Positions 1 to 7,794 are shown, counted from the stretch's first letter. The stretch: 17,430 nucleotides of DNA from Oligoflexia bacterium (GCA_016926495.1 JAFGOL010000106.1:1-17430), one strand, 5' to 3'. The notes: generated from the letters alone by a model not told the origin. Translations and numbers: made by a program.

Positions 1-35
1 AATACTGCCATTAATATTATTATTAAGTGCTTCAT
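1..35 (-). CDS. 5' end of a truncated minus-strand gene, N-terminal signal-like segment
   Basis: Reading the minus strand from 35 gives ATG and then the residues MKHLIIILMAV before the window ends. A GGAGG Shine-Dalgarno lies at 47-51 on this strand, 11 nt before the ATG. The RDD gene at 4896 has the same GGAGG-to-ATG distance. The start has a Lys-His then an all-hydrophobic run, as in a signal peptide or first membrane segment. Only 11 codons are visible, so no function can be given. It would be divergent from tmk. Confidence 0.4.
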   Translation of the reverse strand, partial: MKHLIIILMAV

Positions 36-230
36 ATATGGATTTTCCTCCGAGGTAAATATTATTCTTCCATCGTATCTAGTGTTTGCAAAAAACATAC
101 CAAAGCTAACTTGCTTAAATCACACACAAAAAAATGATAGCTATATATTAGTTGTTTTGACTACTGTATAAAGATTGTACAGTTTTTTGGGATTTCATTT
201 ATTTTTAATGTGTAGTAAATACAAATCCTG
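36..230. promoter_or_regulatory. AT-rich spacer between divergent genes, with an inverted repeat and a possible leader ORF
   Basis: This AT-rich spacer must hold the tmk promoter and that of the leftward gene. I could not pick a convincing -35/-10 pair for either. Visible structure: ACTGTA (163-168) and TACAGT (178-183) form a perfect 6-bp inverted repeat with a 9-nt spacer, followed by a run of T. It could be an operator or a weak AT-rich terminator. A seven-codon ORF (208-231, MCSKYKS) ends in a TGA that overlaps the tmk ATG. tmk itself has no recognisable Shine-Dalgarno. Confidence 0.35.
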
Positions 231-845
231 ATGAAATTCTTTGTAACACTAGAAGGGATTGAGGGCGCGGGCAAAACCACACAGATCAGGCTGCTTGAAA
301 AGGCCCTTGTTAATTCCGACATTGATTTTATCCTGACACGCGAACCCGGGGGTATTAAATCCGCCGAGGCCATACGCGAACTGCTTTTGCACGAGGACAT
401 CAACCCCAAAACCGAACTGCTGCTTTACGAGGCTGCAAGGTCAGAACACATTGAGCACGTTATACAGCCGGCCCTGGATTCTGATATCCTTGTAATATGC
501 GACAGGTACACGGACGCGACAATAGCTTACCAGGGGTTCGGAAGGGGTATTGATCTCGATCTTATAAACAGGCTTAATGACATAGCAACCGGCGGCACGT
601 ACCCGGATATAACCTTTGTGCTGGACATGCCTCCGGAAAAAATAAGCGAAAGGCTGGAAAGAAGGGGGCTTGCCCCTGACAGGCTCGAAAAGCTTGGCAG
701 CGAATTCTACAAAAAGGTCAGGGAAGGATATTTATACCTGCGCGAAAAGGAGCCTGAAAGGGTGCATATTATAGATGCCACGGATTCACGCGAAAATATT
801 CATGAAAAGATATTTTCCATTATAGAAAAGAGGCTGGGCCTGTGA
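231..845 (+). CDS. tmk: Thymidylate kinase
   Basis: Phosphorylates dTMP to dTDP with ATP in the cytoplasm, the step that commits thymidylate to dTTP synthesis. The 204-residue length is normal for the family. Near the N-terminus is the P-loop GIEGAGKTT (residues 9-17), then TREPGG (36-41), the DRY motif (91-93) with the following TDATIAYQG, and a LID segment ERRGLAPDRLE. Glycine-type P-loop residues together with arginines in the LID fit the bacterial (E. coli-like) type II enzyme rather than the eukaryotic type. It is the first gene of a four-gene operon. Its stop overlaps the GTG start of holB (GTGA). There is no clear Shine-Dalgarno before the ATG. A seven-codon ORF ends exactly at it. Confidence 0.95.
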   Translation: MKFFVTLEGIEGAGKTTQIRLLEKALVNSDIDFILTREPGGIKSAEAIRELLLHEDINPKTELLLYEAARSEHIEHVIQPALDSDILVICDRYTDATIAYQGFGRGIDLDLINRLNDIATGGTYPDITFVLDMPPEKISERLERRGLAPDRLEKLGSEFYKKVREGYLYLREKEPERVHIIDATDSRENIHEKIFSIIEKRLGL

Positions 846-1699
846 TAGAGGAAAAGATCATTTCTAAAATACGGGCATCGGCTGCCCCGTTTATACTGTA
901 CGGCATGAAGGGTACCGGAAAAAGGTATAACGCAGTATATGTATCAAAGCTGCTGCTTTGCGAAACTGAAAACGCGTGCGGAAAATGCGGCGAATGCGTC
1001 AGGATCGAAAAAAACACCCATCCAAACGTAATAATAATAGAGCCTGAAAACAAGGACATAAAGATAGAAAAGATCAGGGAGGTTATAGGCGGGCTTGTGT
1101 TTGCGGCCGCCGAAGGCAGAAAAAGGATCGTTATAATAGACGACGCTCACAGGCTCAACCAATATTCGGCCAACGCCCTCCTTAAAACCCTTGAAGAGCC
1201 TCCGGCGGACACCGTGTTTTTTCTTCTGTCCTCAAACCTTAACCGCATGCTGCCAACCATAATATCAAGATGCGAACTCGTAAGGTTCCCACCCATGAAC
1301 CCGGACAGGATCGCTGATATTCTGGGAATAAGCCCGGACCATCCCCTGCTGAAGTTTTCAATGGGAAGCGTAAGCAGGATCAAATTCTTCCTTGCCAATG
1401 AGGATGTTATCCGCCGGCTCGCGGGTTTTGTCGAAAAGCCCGTGGATAATTATTACTCCATCTCCCGGTTATGCGGAGAACTTGTGGATATCTGCAATAA
1501 GGACATGGAAGCGTACGAATACGTTATCTCGCTGATTTTACACACCCTGTTAACCAGGGGAGAGAACATGATAAGCCAGGGCCAGGACCCCTCTCCTGTT
1601 TTTACTTGCATTAACGCCGCAAAAGCAATATCTAACAGGATCTATTATAATACCAGCCCTTCGGTTGTTTTTGAAAACATGCTATTGGAGCTTACATGA
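842..1699 (+). CDS. holB: DNA polymerase III delta' subunit (clamp loader)
   Basis: Subunit of the clamp-loader complex that places the sliding clamp on DNA. The 285-residue protein has a Walker A-like loop GMKGTGKR (21-28), in which the usual Ser/Thr after Lys is Arg. A zinc-binding cysteine set follows (C40, C46, C49, C52), then a Walker B-like IIDDAH (98-103), the segment NALLKTLEEPP (111-121) shared by DnaX/HolB proteins, and the SRC motif (142-144) that supplies an arginine finger to the neighbouring subunit. The altered P-loop fits a subunit that does not hydrolyse ATP. Start is GTG at 842 within the tmk stop. An ATG start would lie far inside the fold. Its stop overlaps the next gene in ATGA. 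The tmk-holB pairing is common in bacteria. DnaX is the main alternative, but the protein is too short and its position fits delta'. Confidence 0.9.
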   Translation: MIEEKIISKIRASAAPFILYGMKGTGKRYNAVYVSKLLLCETENACGKCGECVRIEKNTHPNVIIIEPENKDIKIEKIREVIGGLVFAAAEGRKRIVIIDDAHRLNQYSANALLKTLEEPPADTVFFLLSSNLNRMLPTIISRCELVRFPPMNPDRIADILGISPDHPLLKFSMGSVSRIKFFLANEDVIRRLAGFVEKPVDNYYSISRLCGELVDICNKDMEAYEYVISLILHTLLTRGENMISQGQDPSPVFTCINAAKAISNRIYYNTSPSVVFENMLLELT

Positions 1700-2796
1700 G
1701 TAATTTTATAAATGTAGTGGGAATTAAATTCCGCAACGCTGGAAGAATATACTATTATGACGCCGAGGGGTTCAGCCTTGAATTCGGCGACAACGTTATT
1801 GTGAACACGCCGAGGGGAATGGGCCTGGGTACTGTCGTGGTTAATCCCACGCTTGTGCCCGCGGAAAAGGCAAACATGTACAACGTACTCTCGCAAAGGA
1901 TCGACAGGGATTATTTTCTGGCCAACCTGTCCCCGGCTACGCTTGACGGCAGCATTGACAGCGAACCCAAAGTTCCGGAAAAACTCGACAGGATAATCAG
2001 AAAGGCCGGCGAAGACGACTTCAACATTTTCGTTGAAAACCAGGCGCAGGCCCAGAAGGCGCATGATTTCTGCCTGAAAAAGATCAGGGAGAAAAAACTG
2101 CCCATGAAACTCGTAAAAACCGAATTCGCGCATAACGCCAAAAAAGTGGTTATATATTTTACGTCCGACGGAAGGGTTGACTTCAGGGAACTCGTAAAGG
2201 AGCTGTTAAAGGAAGTAAAACTCAGGATAGAGCTGAGGCAGATAGACGTCAGGGACGAGACCAAGCTTATGGGCGGTGTGGGAAGCTGCGGACGCGAGCT
2301 TTGTTGCTGCACGTTTTTACGCCAGTTCAAGCCGGTTTCAATCAAGATGGCCAAGGAACAGGACATTACACTGAATCCCGGCAAGGTCAGCGGAGTTTGC
2401 GGAAGACTGCTGTGCTGCCTGACTTACGAACTCGAAACATATTCGGAGCTTAAAAAGGGACTTCCCAAGGTCGGGAACACGGCAAAAACACCGGACGGCG
2501 AAGGGAAGATAGTAAAGGTAAATGTTTTTAACTCCATGATCGACGTGCTTTTTGAATCCGGCGAATATTCCAGCTACAGAGTGGATCAAATCAGAGAATA
2601 TACAGGGGGCAGGGCGGTTTCCGCTCCCGACACCCTGAATATAGAGGCCGGGGTTTCTGAAGAGGAACTCAAGGCGCTTGAAGACGGCGAAGTTGTGGAC
2701 ATAAAGGACACTTTTCTTAAACCAGCCAGTGATGACAGAAGCAGCGGGCAGAGACGCCGTAATAACAACAGGTTTAAAAACGGAAAAAGGAAGTAG
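1696..2796 (+). CDS. PSP1-domain protein, RicT/YaaT-like
   Basis: A 366-residue PSP1-domain protein of the YaaT/RicT family. The N-terminal half opens with a beta-rich segment carrying NTPRGMGLG (37-45) and VDFRELVKELLKEVKLRIEL in the middle. Then come two cysteine clusters: VGSCGRELCCCTFL and SGVCGRLLCCLTYE. These match the family signature. In Bacillus subtilis, RicT partners RicA and RicF, binds iron-sulfur clusters and affects RNA maturation and development. In other phyla the role is unsettled, so I leave the symbol blank. The last ~25 residues are rich in Arg, Lys and Asn and probably disordered, possibly RNA-binding (inference). Start ATG overlaps the holB stop, with GGAG about 6 nt upstream. 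This gene commonly sits between holB and tatD-type genes. Confidence 0.88.
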   Translation: MSNFINVVGIKFRNAGRIYYYDAEGFSLEFGDNVIVNTPRGMGLGTVVVNPTLVPAEKANMYNVLSQRIDRDYFLANLSPATLDGSIDSEPKVPEKLDRIIRKAGEDDFNIFVENQAQAQKAHDFCLKKIREKKLPMKLVKTEFAHNAKKVVIYFTSDGRVDFRELVKELLKEVKLRIELRQIDVRDETKLMGGVGSCGRELCCCTFLRQFKPVSIKMAKEQDITLNPGKVSGVCGRLLCCLTYELETYSELKKGLPKVGNTAKTPDGEGKIVKVNVFNSMIDVLFESGEYSSYRVDQIREYTGGRAVSAPDTLNIEAGVSEEELKALEDGEVVDIKDTFLKPASDDRSSGQRRRNNNRFKNGKRK

Positions 2797-2798
2797 TC

Positions 2799-3566
2799 TT
2801 GGAATTGATCGATACCCACGCGCACCTTGATTTCAAATTCGACGATGACATAACCGTGGATAAGATAGTGGCAGAGGCCGCGGAAGACGGCGTAAAAATC
2901 ATAATATGCGCGTGCAGCAGCGTAGACTCACTTGAAAAAACAACCGAAATCGCAAATAAATATTCAGGTGTATATCACTCGCTGGGAGTCCATCCGCATG
3001 ACTCAAAGGATTTTAACGCAGACGTGGACCGTATGTTCTTTGATCTTTACGGTAAAAAATGCGTTGCCATAGGCGAAACCGGGCTTGATTACTATTACGA
3101 ACATTCACCGGGAACTATCCAGAAAAAGGTATTCGCAAGGGAAACCGAGATCGCGAGGGAACTAGGCCTTCCGCTCATTGTTCATTCCCGTGAAGCGGAC
3201 AGGGATACATACGAAATACTTAAATCAGAATACGGTGATACCTGTAACGGCGTCATACACTGCTATACCGGAAACAGGGAGCAACTGAAAAAATACCTTG
3301 ATATGGGCATGTACGTTTCCTTTACAGGGATAATAACATTCCCGAAAACAGCGGAAATAGCTGACGCCGCGCGGTACGCACCCGACGACAGGATCATGGT
3401 TGAAACAGACGCGCCTTTCCTGGCGCCTGTTCCGTTCAGGGGAAAGATCAATTACCCGAAATACGTTGTACGCGTCGCGGAAAAACTCGCCGAAATAAGG
3501 GAACGCACGCCTGAAGAGATTGCCGCGATCACGACCCGGAATGCCAGGGCATTCTTCGGCCTTTAA
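2799..3566 (+). CDS. tatD: TatD-family metal-dependent deoxyribonuclease
   Basis: TIM-barrel metallohydrolase of the TatD/YcfH group, 255 residues, the normal length. It is associated with 3'-5' exonuclease activity and DNA quality control. Metal ligands visible in order: IDTHAHLD (H7, H9), IGETGLDYYY (the conserved Glu), LIVHSREA (His), IHCYTGN (His) and VETDAPFLAP (Asp). The start is TTG at 2799, two nt after the ricT stop, with AAAGGAAG just upstream. The sequence METLIDTHAHLD-type opening fits this start, here as ELIDTHAHLD. Last gene of the tmk operon. Only 44 bp separate it from a convergent gene and I see no U-tract terminator in the gap. Confidence 0.92.
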   Translation: MELIDTHAHLDFKFDDDITVDKIVAEAAEDGVKIIICACSSVDSLEKTTEIANKYSGVYHSLGVHPHDSKDFNADVDRMFFDLYGKKCVAIGETGLDYYYEHSPGTIQKKVFARETEIARELGLPLIVHSREADRDTYEILKSEYGDTCNGVIHCYTGNREQLKKYLDMGMYVSFTGIITFPKTAEIADAARYAPDDRIMVETDAPFLAPVPFRGKINYPKYVVRVAEKLAEIRERTPEEIAAITTRNARAFFGL

Positions 3567-3610
3567 CACGAAACTCAGATACAATAATTAATATATACGG
3601 GAGCGGGATT

Positions 3611-4735
3611 TTATTTTTGTGCCTGTTGTTCTACAGGCACGGGCGCGGAACTGACGGTATCACTTTGCCTTTTTGTAAACCTGCCACGGTTTTTGGCGTA
3701 TACGCCCAGGTAGGAAACGCCGTTAAGGCCGGCATATTCTTCCGACACTATCTGAAAATCATCAGGCCCGGGTTCCCTGATGTACAAACGCTTCAGGCCC
3801 GATGAACTGTGGCCGGAAGAGCCGTACTCCTGGATAAACTGGACCACGTAATAACCGGGATGCCTGTACTGGCTTATATTTTTGAGGTTAACATGAATAT
3901 AGCCGTAAGCCTTGTTAAGATAGTCCTTGTGCGCGCGCCAATCGGCCTTGTTTTTGCCGGTAGAAGGATCAATAAAATCGTCGGAATAGCACGACATGTA
4001 TGTTTCAATGTCCTTGCCCGCCCACGCAGCCCTCCATTTTTCCACAAAATCCATCAGGCTCTGTTTTGGCTCGAGTGAATACGATTCGGGTTTTACCGGC
4101 AATTCATCGTATACAATAATGGGCGTAGTCTGGGTCTGTATAAATATGATCATATTTTCCACATCAATATTTTTAACAGCAACACAACCCTCTGTGCCTT
4201 CTCTTTTTTCAACCCTTTCATCACTTTCGGTGCCGTGCAACCAGATACCGTTCCCTTTCCTGTTATTGAGTTTATCAACCGGATTCGGGTAATTCATCGG
4301 TACAGCAAGACTTCCGTAAATCAAAGCGTATTTTCCATGCTGTTTTAACAGGGTGGAACCGGATATATAATCCTGGAAAAAATAAATACCTTCGGGTGTT
4401 TTATTATCTCCCGCCTCTGTTTTAATTCCAAACACCTTGCCTGTTAAGGAGTCATACGTTTTTAACAGCCGGGTTTCCCCGTTATAAAAATACAAATAAA
4501 CCCTGAAATTCTTCTTATCTACAACAAACGCAAACGGACTCAGATAGTGATCAAGCTCAGATACGTCTTTTTTATGAAACCACAAACTGTTAAGGAAATT
4601 ATATTGATCTTCTATGTCTTTTACCCTGAGCTTAGGGTAAAAATCAGGGGATATAGCAGAGGTAACTTCACTGCCAAACAGCAACAACAATAATAAGGAA
4701 ATAACTAAATGCCGTAAAATATTCACAGTTATCAT
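3611..4735 (-). CDS. Exported L,D-transpeptidase (YkuD) with C-terminal NTF2-like domain
   Basis: Predicted envelope enzyme that would form or edit 3-3 peptidoglycan cross-links or attach proteins to peptidoglycan. Numbered from the longer ATG at 4762: signal peptide about 10-36 (one Arg then a run of Leu), helical region, YkuD domain about 76-220 with WLHGTES (H176) and EGCVAVKN (C193) as catalytic His and Cys, then an NTF2/SnoaL-like domain about 236-344. The YkuD part resembles the YafK/ErfK-type subgroup, and YkuD plus NTF2-like is the layout of Cds6-type proteins. I prefer ATG 4735 over 4762 because AGGAT lies 8 nt upstream of it and it leaves a clean signal peptide. The tail (VSSAPVPVEQQAQK) is low-complexity. 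The gene stands alone, divergent from the RDD gene and convergent with tatD. Confidence 0.85.
   Translation of the reverse strand: MITVNILRHLVISLLLLLLFGSEVTSAISPDFYPKLRVKDIEDQYNFLNSLWFHKKDVSELDHYLSPFAFVVDKKNFRVYLYFYNGETRLLKTYDSLTGKVFGIKTEAGDNKTPEGIYFFQDYISGSTLLKQHGKYALIYGSLAVPMNYPNPVDKLNNRKGNGIWLHGTESDERVEKREGTEGCVAVKNIDVENMIIFIQTQTTPIIVYDELPVKPESYSLEPKQSLMDFVEKWRAAWAGKDIETYMSCYSDDFIDPSTGKNKADWRAHKDYLNKAYGYIHVNLKNISQYRHPGYYVVQFIQEYGSSGHSSSGLKRLYIREPGPDDFQIVSEEYAGLNGVSYLGVYAKNRGRFTKRQSDTVSSAPVPVEQQAQK
3619..3640. repeat. Inverted repeat at the 3' end of the L,D-transpeptidase gene
   Basis: GTGCCTGT (3619-3626) and ACAGGCAC (3633-3640) are perfect 8-bp arms with a 6-nt loop. They lie over the last codons of the minus-strand gene, close to the end of the convergent tatD operon. 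Neither strand has a T-run after the stem in the direction of transcription, so a standard intrinsic terminator is not supported. It may still fold in both transcripts. Confidence 0.4.
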
Positions 4736-4778
4736 AATATATCCTGATAAAGTATTATGCAAGTAGCCAATTTTAATG

Positions 4779-4816
4779 AAAAAACGTTATTCACGTTTTT
4801 TTGACGCATCAAAAAA
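4779..4816. promoter_or_regulatory. Two overlapping inverted repeats between divergent genes
   Basis: AAAAAACGT (4779-4787) pairs with ACGTTTTTT (4793-4801) around 5 nt. TTTTTTGA (4797-4804) pairs with TCAAAAAA (4809-4816) around 4 nt. The two repeats share the central T-run, so only one could form as a hairpin at a time. They sit between the L,D-transpeptidase start and the RDD promoter, where an operator would be expected. The A/T tracts could also simply bend the DNA or act as an UP element. Confidence 0.4.
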
Positions 4817-4822
4817 GTTTAC

Positions 4823-4852
4823 TTGAATATTATATTAAATTTGTTTTATAAT
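4823..4852 (+). promoter_or_regulatory. Sigma-70-type promoter for the RDD operon
   Basis: TTGAAT (4823-4828) and TATAAT (4847-4852), a perfect -10, with an 18-nt spacer. Transcription would begin near 4859, leaving a leader of about 37 nt with a GGAGG at 4880-4884 before the ATG at 4896. This is the best promoter in the window by eye. Confidence 0.6.
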
Positions 4853-4895
4853 TTAGGAAGGTTCTTGTGGAAGATTTTCGGAGGTCAGGTAAACT

Positions 4896-5630
4896 ATGGC
4901 AATGAATTATATAACCGATGATGAAATAGATAAAATACTCGGAAAGATCGGCGAGTTTAAATCAGAACCTGTTAAACCGGCCGCCGGACACGCGACACGC
5001 CAGAAAACCAATGCGTATAAATCAACTCTGCATACACAAAAACAGCCTCCGGCCGGCGCGTCCGCAAGAGATGCCTCGCAGGAAGCTCACAGGCCGCGAC
5101 CCGCGCAACCCAAAAGTCCCAGTGATTTTACTTTCAGTTACCTGCTGGACGCGGAATCGCAAAAAGAACTTTATACAAGCATGACAGCCAGCCCGGCAAA
5201 AAGTTTTTCGAATTCGGACAGCGCGGGATATATTCGCAGGATATACGCTTTCGGCACTGATATGTGCCTGGTAAGTATTGTACTGATGGGATTTATTTAC
5301 GGATCAATAATCGCGTTCGGCTCGGATTCGTTTGTATTCACCAGGCTTTCCTTTCTTGAAAGGCTGAATACTTTCGGTGTCCCGGACATAGCTTTCTGGT
5401 TTGCCGGCCTGTACGCCGTATTGCTGTTTTTTTACCTCGCGTACTTTGAAAGCCTGATGGGGCAGACCATGGGAAAAATTATAATGAACATAAGGATAGT
5501 CGACGAAGCTGATGAAAAGCCCGGAGTATTATCGCTGCTTCTCAGAGTAATGCTTTTCTTTATAGTACCGCTGGGGCTCCTGGGTATGCACAACAGGATT
5601 ACCGGTACCAGGCTTGTAAAAAGCCGGTAA
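4896..5630 (+). CDS. RDD-family membrane protein with long disordered N-terminus
   Basis: 244-residue inner-membrane protein. Residues 1-110 are hydrophilic, rich in Pro, Ala, Lys and Gln (QKQPPAGASARDAS), and likely disordered and cytoplasmic. Three hydrophobic segments follow at about 121-143, 164-185 and 212-231. RRIYAFGTDMCLV (114-126) holds the conserved Arg and Asp that name RDD domains, and MGQTMGKIIMNIRIVDE (188-204) is the second family motif. RDD proteins have no single known role. Some are linked to ion transport or stress, and I cannot choose one. GGAGG lies 11 nt before the ATG. A second ATG two codons later is possible. First gene of the operon ending in rsmE. Confidence 0.85.
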   Translation: MAMNYITDDEIDKILGKIGEFKSEPVKPAAGHATRQKTNAYKSTLHTQKQPPAGASARDASQEAHRPRPAQPKSPSDFTFSYLLDAESQKELYTSMTASPAKSFSNSDSAGYIRRIYAFGTDMCLVSIVLMGFIYGSIIAFGSDSFVFTRLSFLERLNTFGVPDIAFWFAGLYAVLLFFYLAYFESLMGQTMGKIIMNIRIVDEADEKPGVLSLLLRVMLFFIVPLGLLGMHNRITGTRLVKSR

Positions 5631-5658
5631 CATGGAATAATATAGCGACGGATACCTG

Positions 5659-6159
5659 ATGAATAAATTTATAGAGCCGGATAAAATAGAAAAAACGACG
5701 GAATCCGTTCACCGTAAAAACAAAAAAATTGTTTTTACAAACGGGTGTTTTGACATTCTTCACGCGGGGCACGCGGATTACCTTGAAAAGGCGAAAAAAC
5801 TGGGCGACGTACTCATAGTGGGAGTAAACAGCGATAAATCAATCAAAAGGATCAAGGGGGATAAAAGGCCCGTTGTCACCCAGGAAAACAGGATAAGGCT
5901 CTTATCTTCAATAGCCTTTATAGACTACATTACGGTTTTTGAAGAGGACACCCCGCTTGAACTGATAAAAAAGATCAGGCCGCACGTGCTGGTCAAGGGA
6001 TCCGACTGGAAAGACAAGGGCGTAGTCGGCGGGGATTTTGTAAAAAGCACGGGAGGCAGGGTTGAACTGATTGAATTACTGCCCGGGATTTCAACCAGCT
6101 CCATAATCGAGAGGATACTTGATGCCTATAACGAAAAACACGATTGTTGTTGTAGATGA
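5659..6159 (+). CDS. rfaE2: D-glycero-beta-D-manno-heptose 1-phosphate adenylyltransferase
   Basis: Cytidylyltransferase-fold enzyme that makes ADP-heptose for lipopolysaccharide core or other surface glycans. The 166-residue protein corresponds to the C-terminal half of fused HldE. Motifs: VFTNGCFDILHAGH (25-38) with the nucleotide-binding HAGH, VGVNSDKSIKRIKG, RPVV, and GISTSSIIERI near the end. A separate kinase partner (HldA/RfaE1) is not in this window. The family normally ends just after IIERI. Here about 12 extra residues (DAYNEKHDCCCR) are encoded by the 38-nt overlap with the next gene. The presence of this enzyme argues for a heptose-containing envelope or glycan. Confidence 0.92.
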   Translation: MNKFIEPDKIEKTTESVHRKNKKIVFTNGCFDILHAGHADYLEKAKKLGDVLIVGVNSDKSIKRIKGDKRPVVTQENRIRLLSSIAFIDYITVFEEDTPLELIKKIRPHVLVKGSDWKDKGVVGGDFVKSTGGRVELIELLPGISTSSIIERILDAYNEKHDCCCR

Positions 6160-7078
6160 CGAGCAGATAAGCCTTGATACCATCAAAAGGGTCCTTGAGG
6201 GCGATTACGAGGTAATGGCAACGTCCAGCCCCGAAGAAGCCCTGGATATTATAACCCGGAAACGGGTAAAGGTGCTGCTTTCCGATCTCAGGATGCCGCT
6301 GATGTCCGGAATTGATCTTTTAATGGAGGCCAAAAAAGCAGCGCCCGACGTTATAAGGGTGATACTGACGGGCTATGCCGATACCGGCGATATAGTCAAA
6401 GCGATCAACGAAGCCAACATATTCAGGTACATACTTAAACCGTGGAATATTGTAGACCTCCAGCAGGCCATGCAGCAGGCCGTAGCGTATTATGACCTGG
6501 CCGCGGAAAACAAAAGGCTGCTCTCCAGGCTCAGGTCAGCAAACGACGAACTTGAAAACAAGGTAAGGGAAAGGACAAGGGAGCTTGAAAACGCTAACCG
6601 CCTTCTCGAGGAACTAGCGCTTACCGATCCCCTTACGGGAATAGGAAACCACAGGTATTTCAAGCAAAGGATAAGGGATGAAATCTCACGGGTACAAAGA
6701 AACAACAAGAGTCTCTCGGTAATAATGGCGGATATCGACCATTTCAAGTCATTCAACGACAACCACGGACACGCTTACGGCGACGAAGTGCTGCAGAAAA
6801 TAGCCTCCATACTTCACGCGGGATTGAGGGGCGGGGACCTGGTGGCAAGATACGGAGGAGAGGAATTCATCATAATACTGCCGGAAACACCCAAGGTGCG
6901 GGCCGTACAGATATCCGAAAGATTAAGAAAAAAGATTTACAGGGAGACAGGCATTACGATCAGTATGGGAGTAGCCTCGTATCCGACGGATTCCATAGAA
7001 GACGGGGAGCTTGTGCAGATGGCGGACGCCGCCCTGTACAGGGCCAAATCAGCAGGCAGGAACCAGGTCAGCGTATGA
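6122..7078 (+). CDS. REC-GGDEF response regulator (diguanylate cyclase)
   Basis: 318-residue phosphorylation-controlled diguanylate cyclase making c-di-GMP from two GTP. The receiver domain (about 7-120) has acidic residues D12/D13, phospho-acceptor D55 in LLSDLRMP, Thr in LTGYAD (83) and K106 in LKPW. A coiled-coil linker (about 127-165, KVRERTRELENANRLLEEL) leads to the GGDEF domain (166-318). The catalytic motif is GGEEF (245-249). An RGGD inhibitory site lies at 236-239, five residues before it, so product feedback is expected. No histidine kinase is nearby. I chose ATG 6122, not TTG 6119, because AGAGG sits 7 nt before the ATG. The gene begins 38 nt inside rfaE2, and its stop overlaps the rsmE start (ATGA). 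Confidence 0.92.
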   Translation: MPITKNTIVVVDDEQISLDTIKRVLEGDYEVMATSSPEEALDIITRKRVKVLLSDLRMPLMSGIDLLMEAKKAAPDVIRVILTGYADTGDIVKAINEANIFRYILKPWNIVDLQQAMQQAVAYYDLAAENKRLLSRLRSANDELENKVRERTRELENANRLLEELALTDPLTGIGNHRYFKQRIRDEISRVQRNNKSLSVIMADIDHFKSFNDNHGHAYGDEVLQKIASILHAGLRGGDLVARYGGEEFIIILPETPKVRAVQISERLRKKIYRETGITISMGVASYPTDSIEDGELVQMADAALYRAKSAGRNQVSV

Positions 7079-7794
7079 AGCGGTTTTACCTTCCCGAAGT
7101 TACAAAAGACGCGTCACGCGGCGATATAATCAATGTGCCGCAAAAAATGTTTCACCGTCTTACCAATGTTTTAAAGATCAGAAAAGGCGACGAAATCGAA
7201 TTCATAGACGGCGAAGGTTTGATCCTTAAAACAACGGCCCAAAACAGCGGGAAGGATTTTCTGATAAACGAAAGACTGTCCGTTCAAAGGGCCGTGCCGG
7301 AAACGGCTGCGGCATGCTCCCTTCTGCGCAGGGAACGGTTCGATCTGCTTGTCGAAAAGGCGGTTGAACTGGGGGTCGACAGGATCATACCGTTTACCTC
7401 GCGGTATTCCAGGCCTTATGCCGGACAGTCTTTCTCCAGGTTACAGGAAAGATGGCAGAGGATCGCCGACCAGACAATATCGCAGTGCAAAAGGGACTTT
7501 CGATGCGTGATAGATCCTGTTACAAGCCTGGAAAAACTGTTTGCTTATTACGCAAAGTATAACGCGGTAATAACATTTCATCCCGAATCAGCCGCCATGC
7601 ACGGGAGCGAACCCGCGGCAACCGGTTCATGCCTGTTTATTTTCGGGCCTGAAGGCGGCTTCAGCAATCAGGAAATAGAATATTTTACATCAAAGGGAAT
7701 AAAATCGTATTCCATGAGCAGGCACCTTTTGCGCGCCGAAACCGCTGTAATGTATGCCTTGTCCGTTATGGATTATACAAGATCAAACACCTGA
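7075..7794 (+). CDS. rsmE: 16S rRNA (uracil1498-N3)-methyltransferase
   Basis: SPOUT-class methyltransferase that adds the m3U1498 mark to 16S rRNA in the 30S subunit using S-adenosylmethionine. 239 residues, normal length. An N-terminal PUA-like region (about 1-70, with HRLTNVLKIRKGDEIEF) is followed by RRERFDLLVEKAVELGVD, FIFGPEGGFSNQEI (the knot's SAM loop) and LLRAETAVMYALSVMDY near the C-terminus. Last gene of the RDD operon, translationally coupled to the diguanylate cyclase gene by ATGA. A GC-rich hairpin follows directly. Confidence 0.93.
   Translation: MKRFYLPEVTKDASRGDIINVPQKMFHRLTNVLKIRKGDEIEFIDGEGLILKTTAQNSGKDFLINERLSVQRAVPETAAACSLLRRERFDLLVEKAVELGVDRIIPFTSRYSRPYAGQSFSRLQERWQRIADQTISQCKRDFRCVIDPVTSLEKLFAYYAKYNAVITFHPESAAMHGSEPAATGSCLFIFGPEGGFSNQEIEYFTSKGIKSYSMSRHLLRAETAVMYALSVMDYTRSNT

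Noticed and set aside
1-171. A 56-codon plus-strand open frame ending in TAA before tmk, possibly the 3' end of an upstream gene
   Set aside because: It is AT-rich with unusual codon use, has no recognisable protein pattern, and competes with a minus-strand start that has a good GGAGG. The inverted repeat and T-run after it make a terminator possible, but the evidence is weak.
163-183. LexA-like SOS box (CTGT...ACAG)
   Set aside because: The spacing between half-sites is 11 nt, not the 8 nt of the E. coli type, and no SOS gene follows.
3619-3640. Intrinsic terminator for tatD or the L,D-transpeptidase
   Set aside because: The stem is good but no T-run follows it on either transcript.
3809-4078. 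Plus-strand ORF opposite the L,D-transpeptidase gene
   Set aside because: It is an antisense shadow of a gene with clear catalytic motifs, and has no ribosome site or recognisable product.
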